From: Coriobacteriia bacterium
Lineage (GTDB): Bacteria > Actinomycetota > Coriobacteriia > Anaerosomatales > JAUVQN01
Length of the DNA stretch: 9,827 nucleotides
Assembly: GCA_030598125.1 (NCBI GenBank)
Contig: JAUVQN010000037.1
Coordinates: forward strand, 1 to 9,827
Reading direction: 5' to 3'
In this document: positions 1 through 5,560 of the stretch, one piece after another
Position numbering within the stretch: the stretch's first letter is position 1
How the letters are laid out: the number at the start of each line of letters is the position of its first letter
Notes under the pieces: generated by a model
Database searches by the model: none
What the model was told of the DNA's origin: nothing
The model's input: the letters and a program-made list of their open reading frames with translations, nothing else
Position numbers and translations under genes: made by a program

Positions 1-226
1 AGGGTACATCGAGGCCGCTGAGGAGATGATCGAGGAAACGTCCACCGAATCGGCGCGCTGGACCGTGGTCGAGGGCCAAGACAAGTACTACGCCCGCGTG
101 AAGGTGCTGCGCGAGGTCGCCCGGGCACTGCGCGCGGCCGTGGACGAGGAGGGGTTCGGGCACCCACCGGTCGACGACTGCCCGCCGAACGAGACGGGCG
201 GGATGCGCAGCTCGCTGCGCAGCTAG
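1..226 (+). CDS. PPK2-family polyphosphate:nucleotide phosphotransferase, C-terminal fragment
   Basis: The frame is open from the left edge (first whole codon at 2) to a TAG at 224-226, giving about 74 residues of a protein whose start is outside the window. Visible residues include TSTESARWTVVEGQDKYYAR followed by VKVLREVARAL. This matches the end of the PPK2 domain, where a Thr-Ser-Thr-Glu stretch leads to W-x-V-V-x-x-x-D-K-x-Y-A-R and an amphipathic helix. PPK2 enzymes move phosphate between inorganic polyphosphate and nucleoside mono- or diphosphates in the cytoplasm. The ending most resembles polyphosphate:AMP phosphotransferases, but the subclass cannot be set without the Walker A region. 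A polar tail of about 20 residues follows the domain. An ATG at 26 is internal, because family similarity continues upstream of it. The stop lies 10 nt before the next start, so the two genes are probably cotranscribed. Confidence 0.82.
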   Translation, partial: GYIEAAEEMIEETSTESARWTVVEGQDKYYARVKVLREVARALRAAVDEEGFGHPPVDDCPPNETGGMRSSLRS

Positions 227-236
227 GGGAATCGGG

Positions 237-803
237 ATGCGAGGACGAATCTACACGCGCAAGGGCGACGACGGGACGACGTCGCTCGTCGGCGGAGGAC
301 GGATCCGCAAGAACAGCATGCGCGTCGAGGCGTACGGGACCGTCGACGAGCTCAACTCCCATGTGGGGCTCGCCCGGGCCGGCGTCGCCGACGAGATCCT
401 CGAGCGGCGCCTCGCCTTCATCCAGCAACGGCTGTTCAACTGCTCCAGCAGCCTCGCCACGCCGCCCGGTGCGATCTCCGGGCACACGCCTCAGGTCAGC
501 GAGGCCGACGTCGAGATGCTCGAGGCCTGGATCGACGAGATGACGGACGCCAGCGGCGATTTGGACCACTTCGCCGTCGAGAACGGCTCCGATGCCGCGG
601 CCCGCCTCCACGTCGCCCGCGCAATCACCCGCCGCGCGGAGCGCGCCATCCTCGATCTCGATGAGATCGAGCACGTGGACGACGTCGTGCGCAAGTTCGT
701 CAACCGGCTCTCCGACTTCCTGTTCGCGTCGGCACGCTACGTGAACGCGCTGGACGGCGTCGAAGAGCAGGCCTGGGATCCCCAGGCGGAGCCGCCCGCC
801 TAG
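237..803 (+). CDS. PduO-type cob(I)alamin adenosyltransferase
   Basis: This 188-residue protein is the usual length for PduO/MMAB-type ATP:cob(I)alamin adenosyltransferases, which transfer adenosyl from ATP to cob(I)alamin to make coenzyme B12. Visible motifs are the N-terminal ATP-binding YTRKGDDGTTSL (residues 6-17), EAYGTVDELN (31-40), RRAER (132-136) and NRLSDFLF (156-163). Asp37, Phe112 and Arg128 appear to match Asp35, Phe112 and Arg128 of Lactobacillus reuteri PduO; that pairing is from memory of the family and is inference. The usual F-x-L-P-G-G turn is replaced by FAVENG (112-117). The ATG at 237 is preceded by AGGGGA (225-230), which overlaps the stop of the PPK2 gene, suggesting coupled translation. 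No B12-dependent enzyme lies in the window, so the user of the cofactor is unknown. Confidence 0.93.
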   Translation: MRGRIYTRKGDDGTTSLVGGGRIRKNSMRVEAYGTVDELNSHVGLARAGVADEILERRLAFIQQRLFNCSSSLATPPGAISGHTPQVSEADVEMLEAWIDEMTDASGDLDHFAVENGSDAAARLHVARAITRRAERAILDLDEIEHVDDVVRKFVNRLSDFLFASARYVNALDGVEEQAWDPQAEPPA

Positions 804-810
804 AGGCGGG
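795..810. terminator. Possible bidirectional hairpin between convergent genes
   Basis: CCCGCC (795-800) and GGCGGG (805-810) form a 6-bp G/C stem with loop TAGA, overlapping the adenosyltransferase stop codon. It lies in the 35-nt gap region between that gene and the convergent acetyl-CoA synthetase. No T-run follows on either strand, so it is not a canonical intrinsic terminator. It may only slow polymerase or act together with Rho. Confidence 0.3.
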
Positions 811-838
811 AGCGGGACTGGTCTAGGTCCTCTCGCGG

Positions 839-2839
839 CTAGTAGCGATTCGCGCCGCCCACGAGCTCCTTCACGACCCTCGGGTCCGCCAGCGTCGAGA
901 TGTCGCCGAAGGCCTGGACGTCCGTCTCCCCCGCCGCGATCTTCCGGAGTATCCTCCGCATGATCTTGCCCGAACGGGTCTTGGGCATGTCGTGCGTGAA
1001 CTGGATGTGATCCGGCGTCGCGATCGGGCTGATGACCTTGCGGACGTGCCCGACGAGTATCTTCGCCATGTCCTCGCTGGGCATCTCGCCGTCCCTCAGG
1101 GTCACGTACGCGAAGATGCCCTCGCCATTCACGTCGTGCGGGAACCCGACGACCGCCGCCTCCGTGACCGTCTCGTGGCTCACGAGCGCGCTCTCCACCT
1201 CCGCCGTCCCGAGCCGGTGGCCCGACACGTTGATGACATCGTCCACGCGGCCCAGCAGCCAGTAGTAGCCGTCCTCGTCCACCCGCGCGCCGTCGCCGGT
1301 GAAGTAGCGTCCCGGGAAGCGCTCGAAGTAGACCTCGCGCATCCGCACATGCTCGGGATCCCCCCACGTGCCGCGGAGCATGCCAGGCCACGGCTCCTTG
1401 ATCGTCAGGTACCCGCCCTCGCCAGCATCGGCCCTCGATCCGTCCTCCCGAACGACCTCGGGATCCACACCGAAGAAGGGGACCGTCGCCGATCCCGGCT
1501 TCAGCGGCACCGCCCCGGGGAAGGGCGTGATGAGGAACCCGCCCGTCTCCGTCTGCCAGTACGTGTCGACGATCGGGCACCGGCCCTTGCCGATCTCCTC
1601 GTGGTACCACTCCCAGACCTCGGGGTTGATGGGCTCACCGACCGTGCCCAGCAGCCTCAGGGACGACAGATCGTAGCGGCCCGCCCACCCCTCACCGAAC
1701 CGCATCAGCGCGCGGATGGCGGTCGGCGCGGTGTAGAACGTGTTCACCTGGTATTTCTCGGCGATCGCCCAGAAGCGGCCCGGATCCGGATAGGTCGGCG
1801 TCCCTTCGAACATGAGCGTCGTGGCACCCGCGGCGAGCGGACCGTATACGATGTAGGAGTGCCCGGTGATCCAGCCGATGTCGGCCGTGCACCAGTAGAC
1901 GTCCTCGTCGCGATAGTCCATGACCGTCTGGAAGGAGTACATCGTGAAGAGGAGATAGCCGGCGGTCGTGTGGAGCACGCCCTTCGGCTTCCCCGTGGAG
2001 CCGGACGTGTAGAGGATGAAGAGCGGGTCCTCGGAGTCCATCGGGACGGCGTCGCACGGCTTGCGGACCTCGGGCGCGCTGATCTCCTGGTGCCACCAGG
2101 TGTCGCGTCCCGGCTCCATGTCCACGTCACCGTGTCCGCGCGCGACCACGATGCACGCCTCGATGGTCGGGCACTCGAACATCGCTTCGTCCGCCGCCGC
2201 CTTGAGCGCCACCTTCCGACCCCCGCGCACGCCCTCGTCCGCCGTGAGCAGCAGCTTGGCGCCGCAGTCCTGGATCCGGCCCTTGAGCGCGGAGGCGGAG
2301 AAGCCGCCGAAGACGATCGAGTGGATCGCACCGATCCGGGCGCAGGCGAGCATCGCGATAGCGAGCTCCGGGATCATCGGCATGTAGATGGCGACGCGGT
2401 CGCCCTTCTCCACGCCCTTCTTCTTGAGGACGTTGGCGAACCGCGAGACCTCGTAGTGGAGCTGCTGGTACGTGTAGGTCTGCGTGCGGCCGTCGTCGCT
2501 CTCCCACACGAGCGCGGCCTTGTTCCTCCGCCACGTCCCGAGGTGCCGATCGAGGCAGTTCGCGGCGACGTTGAGCTTCCCGCCGTCGAACCACGTGTAG
2601 TCGAGGTCCTCGAACCCGCCGGATCGCACCGTCTCGAAGGGCTCCATCCAGTCCAGGAGCTCGTTGGCACGCTCCGCCCAGAAGTCCTCGGTGCGCTCGA
2701 CGGAGCGCTCGTACAGCTTCCCGTACTGGTCCAGCGACCCGATCTGGGCGCGCGCGGAGAAATCGGAAGGCGGCATGACGACGCGGCCCTCCTCGCCCAG
2801 ATGCTCGATCGTCTTCTCCCCGCCTGTCTCGTCAGGCAT
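839..2839 (-). CDS. acs: Acetyl-CoA synthetase, AMP-forming
   Basis: The 666-residue protein is close in length to E. coli Acs (652). It converts acetate, ATP and CoA to acetyl-CoA, AMP and pyrophosphate through an acetyl-adenylate in the cytoplasm. Motifs in order: phosphate-binding loop YTSGSTGKPKGV (277-288), YWQTETGG (427-434) with Trp429 at the position of the acetate-pocket tryptophan that favours acetate over longer acids, YFTGD (512-516), the hinge and CoA-stage region GRVDDVINVSGHRL (530-543), and PKTRSGKIMRR (619-629). Lys625 there is the catalytic lysine that is acetylated by Pat-type enzymes and freed by sirtuins in many bacteria. The start is the ATG at 2839, with GGGAGGG at 2849-2843 on the minus strand. 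The frame stays open 266 codons further upstream, but that part runs antisense through larE and has no family similarity. The gene is divergent from larE and convergent with the adenosyltransferase. Confidence 0.96.
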   Translation of the reverse strand: MPDETGGEKTIEHLGEEGRVVMPPSDFSARAQIGSLDQYGKLYERSVERTEDFWAERANELLDWMEPFETVRSGGFEDLDYTWFDGGKLNVAANCLDRHLGTWRRNKAALVWESDDGRTQTYTYQQLHYEVSRFANVLKKKGVEKGDRVAIYMPMIPELAIAMLACARIGAIHSIVFGGFSASALKGRIQDCGAKLLLTADEGVRGGRKVALKAAADEAMFECPTIEACIVVARGHGDVDMEPGRDTWWHQEISAPEVRKPCDAVPMDSEDPLFILYTSGSTGKPKGVLHTTAGYLLFTMYSFQTVMDYRDEDVYWCTADIGWITGHSYIVYGPLAAGATTLMFEGTPTYPDPGRFWAIAEKYQVNTFYTAPTAIRALMRFGEGWAGRYDLSSLRLLGTVGEPINPEVWEWYHEEIGKGRCPIVDTYWQTETGGFLITPFPGAVPLKPGSATVPFFGVDPEVVREDGSRADAGEGGYLTIKEPWPGMLRGTWGDPEHVRMREVYFERFPGRYFTGDGARVDEDGYYWLLGRVDDVINVSGHRLGTAEVESALVSHETVTEAAVVGFPHDVNGEGIFAYVTLRDGEMPSEDMAKILVGHVRKVISPIATPDHIQFTHDMPKTRSGKIMRRILRKIAAGETDVQAFGDISTLADPRVVKELVGGANRY

Positions 2840-2952
2840 GGTCCCTCCCGTCTCGCCGCTACGCGCCGGCGTTGTGAGTCCGGCGTGCGCGTGCTGCGCG
2901 GGCCCTCGCCCCCGCGTGATGAAGATACCCGAAGCGGCCTGGTTCCCTGCGC

Positions 2953-2958
2953 TATAAT
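2953..2958 (+). promoter_or_regulatory. larE promoter, -10 box TATAAT
   Basis: A perfect TATAAT lies 31 nt before the larE start codon, a striking match in such GC-rich DNA. At a 17-bp spacing the -35 position (2930-2935) reads CGAAGC, a poor match to TTGACA, and there is no TGn extension directly before the box. The promoter may therefore be weak or need an activator. The expected start point is about 2964-2966, giving a leader of only about 25 nt. Confidence 0.55.
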
Positions 2959-2960
2959 CG

Positions 2961-2980
2961 GAAACCCGTCCCCGGGTTTC
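2961..2980. repeat. 20-bp perfect inverted repeat at the larE start point; candidate operator
   Basis: GAAACCCG (2961-2968) and CGGGTTTC (2973-2980) are exact reverse complements around TCCC, giving 8-bp arms. The element starts 2 bp after the -10 box, spans the expected transcription start and ends directly before the ribosome binding site AGGA (2981-2984). If transcription starts near 2965, only part of the left arm would be in the RNA, so a protein-binding operator is more likely than an RNA hairpin. No known regulator motif was recognised. Confidence 0.5.
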
Positions 2981-2989
2981 AGGACGCCG

Positions 2990-3802
2990 ATGGGAAGCGA
3001 TCCGGCACGCAAATACGATCGGCTCCGTTCTCGCGTCGAGAACCTCGGCAGCGTGCTGGTGGCCTACTCCGGCGGGGTCGATTCCACACTCCTCGCGTTC
3101 ACCGCTCATGCGGTGCTCGGTGACGCCTGCCTCGCCGTCCTGGCGCGCTCCGACACGCATCCGGAGAGCGAGGCCTCGTGCGCAAGGCAGGTCGCGAGCC
3201 AGCTCGGGTTCCACCTCCTCGAGGTGGAGACGCACGAGCTGACGGACTCGCACTTCCGCGAGAACTCGCCGGAGCGCTGCTACCACTGCAAGGCCGAGAT
3301 GTTCGGGATGCTGCGCACCGTCGCCGACGCGCGCGGCCTCGCGGCCGTCGCCGACGGGTCCATCGCAGACGATCTTTCCGAGCACCGCCCCGGCCGCCGA
3401 GCAGCACAGGAGTTCGGCGTGGTGAGTCCGCTCTTGGACGCGGGACTCCACAAGCAGGAGGTCCGCCAGGTCGCGGAGATGCTCGGGTTGCCCAACTGGG
3501 ACAAGCCGAGCATGACATGCCTCGCGACCCGCTTCCCATACGGCCAAGAGATCACGGAGGAGCAGCTGGTCCGCGTGGGGACGGCCGAAGAGCGCCTTCG
3601 CAACCTCGGTCTCAAGCAGTTCCGTGTCCGCTCGCACGGCGATCTGGCACGCGTCGAGGTAGAGCCCGAGGAGATGACGTACGCCTTCGAGATACGCGAC
3701 GCGATCGCCCGCGCCATGCGCGAGTCGGGGTTCGCCTACGCGGCCCAGGATCTCGAAGGGTACCGCTCAGGCAGCTGTGACGAGGCCCTTTCCGCAGGGT
3801 AG
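2990..3802 (+). CDS. larE: LarE-type ATP-dependent sacrificial sulfur transferase, three-cysteine class
   Basis: The 270-residue protein is typical of LarE, a PP-loop enzyme that adenylates the carboxylates of pyridinium biscarboxylic acid mononucleotide and inserts sulfur during synthesis of the nickel-pincer nucleotide cofactor of lactate racemase (LarA) and related enzymes. The PP-loop SGGVDS is at residues 27-32. Cys97 and Cys100 (RCYHCK) and Cys177 (KPSMTCLATRFPYG, 172-185) make the three-cysteine set. In LarE proteins with this set, such as that of Thermotoga maritima, the cysteines bind a [4Fe-4S] cluster that delivers sulfur, whereas the Lactobacillus plantarum enzyme sacrifices the single cysteine equivalent to Cys177. 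A fourth cysteine, Cys262, is in the C-terminal GYRSGSCDE. The chosen ATG at 2990 has AGGA 5 nt upstream; the open frame continues to 992 only as antisense to acs. LarA, LarB and LarC are not in the window. Confidence 0.9.
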   Translation: MGSDPARKYDRLRSRVENLGSVLVAYSGGVDSTLLAFTAHAVLGDACLAVLARSDTHPESEASCARQVASQLGFHLLEVETHELTDSHFRENSPERCYHCKAEMFGMLRTVADARGLAAVADGSIADDLSEHRPGRRAAQEFGVVSPLLDAGLHKQEVRQVAEMLGLPNWDKPSMTCLATRFPYGQEITEEQLVRVGTAEERLRNLGLKQFRVRSHGDLARVEVEPEEMTYAFEIRDAIARAMRESGFAYAAQDLEGYRSGSCDEALSAG

Positions 3803-3820
3803 CGCTCGGGCCCCGACGCC

Positions 3821-5173
3821 TCAGGCGAGAAGCTCCCCCAGCGCCGCGCGGACGGCCGCGGGACCGCGCTCGAGCAGCCGCGACATCGTGAGTTCTTGCT
3901 CGACGAGAATCCTCGTCACGAACGGCCGAGACGTCTCGATGATGTCGATTCCCGGGTAGAGCGCCCGCGCGACACCCTCCACGGTCACGAGCGACTTCAC
4001 CAGGAGCCCGTACCCGACGGGGATCTCGACCCCGTAGTCCCCGAGGAGCGACAGGAACCCCTTTCCGAAGTGACGCACGTCCCGCTCGTCCGCGAGCGTG
4101 CGGTCCATGAGCGCACCGAGGTCCCTGGCGAGCGCATCGCGCTGTTCCGGCGGCACCTCCACTCCCAGCTCGGACGAGGCGCGCAGCGCGCGGTCGGGAT
4201 CTCGAAAGACGAGCGCGGCGAGCACGTGTGCGATGTGGCGTCGCTCGTCGGGCGTCACGATACCCACGATGCCGAAGTCCAGATACGCGATGCGATCGTC
4301 CGGGGTCACGAAGAGGTTCGCGGGGTGCAAGTCGGCATGGTAGCGCCCGTGGACGAGCACCTGGCGCATGAACGCGGTCGCGCCGTGTTCCGCGAGACCG
4401 TACGCGTCGACCCCGGCTCTTCTCGCCTCGTCGAGCTCCGAGAGCCGCCAGCCCTCCAGATACTCCATCGTGAGCACGCGCCGGGTCGTGCGACCCCACG
4501 CGACCGTGGGGACACGCACCTGCTCGTCGTCGCGGAAGTCGAAGGCGAAGCGGTCCGCAGTGCGACCCTCTTCGCGCATGTCGAGCTCCCGGCCGAGCGA
4601 GCGCTCGAACTCCTCGATGAACGCGGCGAGCGTCCATCCCTCGCGGGGACGGACGATGGCGAGGCGTCGCGCGAGGCGGCGGCTGAGCTCGAGGTCGCCC
4701 GTGATGGCGGCACGCACTCCGGGCTTGAGCACCTTCACAGCCACGACCGTGCCTGCGGCGAGCGCAGGGCCCCACGCGACCGGCGAGTCCGCGCGGAGCC
4801 GTGCGCGATGGACCTGCGCGACCGACGCGGACGCCACGGGAACGGGATCGAGATCGTCGAACAGCTCGTCCACCGGCCGGGCGAACTCGTCCTCGATGAC
4901 CTCGCGTATCGCTTCGAAGGGAGCGGGCGCGACCGAGTCCTGCAGCGCCGAGAGCTCGAAGACGAGCTCGGAGGAGAAGACGTCGGGCCGCACGGACATC
5001 ATCTGCCCGAGCTTGATGAAGGCGGGACCGAGTTCCTCGAAGGCGAGCCGCGTCTCCCGCGCGAACGCCTCGCGCCGGCGCGTCCCTCCCCGGAGCCCAA
5101 GACCCGAGTCGACCGACGCGCGGCCCCACCGGCGCGCGAACACGGATGCGATCTCGCGGGAACGCGACGGCAT
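3821..5173 (-). CDS. ABC1/UbiB/AarF-family atypical kinase-like protein
   Basis: The 450-residue protein carries the signatures of the ABC1/UbiB atypical kinase family: the KxGQ motif in AFIKLGQMMS (51-60), the alanine-rich nucleotide loop ASASVAQVHRA (114-124), the VAVKV lysine (Lys147), HADLHPANL (279-287, Asp281 and Asn286) and LDFG (298-301). Known members have ATPase activity and support isoprenoid quinone synthesis or other membrane lipid handling, although typical kinase activity is blocked by the KxGQ region. E. coli UbiB is 546 residues and ends in a membrane-spanning hairpin. This protein stops after a polar to mildly amphipathic end with no hydrophobic span, so it would need another way to reach the membrane. 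The ATG at 5173 starts 2 nt after the stop of the phasin-like gene, indicating one operon. It is convergent with larE, with an 18-nt gap. The substrate or pathway cannot be told from the sequence. Confidence 0.9.
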   Translation of the reverse strand: MPSRSREIASVFARRWGRASVDSGLGLRGGTRRREAFARETRLAFEELGPAFIKLGQMMSVRPDVFSSELVFELSALQDSVAPAPFEAIREVIEDEFARPVDELFDDLDPVPVASASVAQVHRARLRADSPVAWGPALAAGTVVAVKVLKPGVRAAITGDLELSRRLARRLAIVRPREGWTLAAFIEEFERSLGRELDMREEGRTADRFAFDFRDDEQVRVPTVAWGRTTRRVLTMEYLEGWRLSELDEARRAGVDAYGLAEHGATAFMRQVLVHGRYHADLHPANLFVTPDDRIAYLDFGIVGIVTPDERRHIAHVLAALVFRDPDRALRASSELGVEVPPEQRDALARDLGALMDRTLADERDVRHFGKGFLSLLGDYGVEIPVGYGLLVKSLVTVEGVARALYPGIDIIETSRPFVTRILVEQELTMSRLLERGPAAVRAALGELLA

Positions 5174-5175
5174 CG

Positions 5176-5532
5176 CTACTCGCCACCGCCCGACCCGCTC
5201 AGCTTGCGAGCGATGGCGTCGAGCGTCGTCTGCAGCGTCTCCATGCGCCCCTTGAGCTCACCGATCTCGAATCGGATCTCCTCGAGGGCCTCCGCGTCCA
5301 CGAGCCCCTCCGAGACGGATGCGACATCGCCTCCCGATGTCAGCGCGGTCTTCAGCCGCTCCTTCTCCTCATCCACGAGCGCAGTCAGGCCGTCGACGAA
5401 CGCGTCGGGGCCGCTCCGCATGCCCTCCACGCCCGTCTCCCGGCCGCGCTCGACCGCGGCCTTGAGCCCCTCGTCGGCCATCTCGTGCACGAGCTGCCAC
5501 GACGCGAGCAGGCGTATGAGATCGTCCGTCAT
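5176..5532 (-). CDS. Small phasin-like coiled-coil protein
   Basis: This 118-residue acidic, soluble protein is not recognised with certainty. It resembles short phasin-like (polyhydroxyalkanoate granule-associated-like) proteins: an N-terminal helical part (residues 3-35), a polar middle, and a C-terminal stretch (about 80-111) with heptad-like hydrophobics ending in a Ser/Gly-rich tail. No signal peptide, cysteine or catalytic motif is visible. The start chosen is the ATG at 5532, because AGGAGG at 5545-5540 lies 7 nt upstream; a longer frame from 5550 would put that site inside the gene. It begins 28 nt after the P1B ATPase stop and ends 2 nt before the ABC1 kinase start. A helper or adaptor role for the kinase is plausible but is inferred only from position and its coiled coil. 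Confidence 0.75.
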   Translation of the reverse strand: MTDDLIRLLASWQLVHEMADEGLKAAVERGRETGVEGMRSGPDAFVDGLTALVDEEKERLKTALTSGGDVASVSEGLVDAEALEEIRFEIGELKGRMETLQTTLDAIARKLSGSGGGE

Positions 5533-5560
5533 CCTGTGGCCTCCTACCATGGTTCGTTCC

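Larger units (their letters stand above)
2840..2989. promoter_or_regulatory. Divergent promoter region between acs and larE
   Basis: These 150 bp separate the start codons of two divergently read genes and hold the control signals for both. The larE side has a clear -10 box and a 20-bp palindrome, listed separately. On the acs side a weak TATCTT (2927-2922, minus strand) is the best -10 candidate but has no convincing -35. An inverted repeat CGCCGG (2864-2869) / CCGGCG (2880-2885) lies 25-46 nt upstream of the acs start and could fold in its leader. The acs ribosome binding site is GGGAGGG at 2849-2843. Confidence 0.7.

Noticed and set aside
992..2989. Long open frame on the plus strand upstream of and in frame with larE
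   Set aside because: It is antisense to acetyl-CoA synthetase, is rich in Arg, Asp, His and Val as GC-rich shadow frames are, and has no recognisable domain. A ribosome site and -10 box support the start at 2990.
2840..3637. Extension of the acs frame upstream of 2839
   Set aside because: It crosses the divergent promoter and runs antisense to larE without family similarity. The strong ribosome site GGGAGGG and family length support the ATG at 2839.
3804..3832. Short inverted repeats TCGGG/CCCGA and CGCCT/AGGCG in the larE/ABC1 kinase junction
   Set aside because: Loops are only 1 nt in the perfect form and there is no T-run, so they do not support a terminator call.
3612..5186. 524-codon minus-strand frame overlapping the ABC1 kinase
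   Set aside because: It is an out-of-frame, Arg- and Gly-rich shadow of the kinase gene.
5533..5550. Upstream ATG at 5550 for the phasin-like gene
   Set aside because: The ribosome binding site AGGAGG (5545-5540) lies between it and the ATG at 5532, so the later start is preferred.
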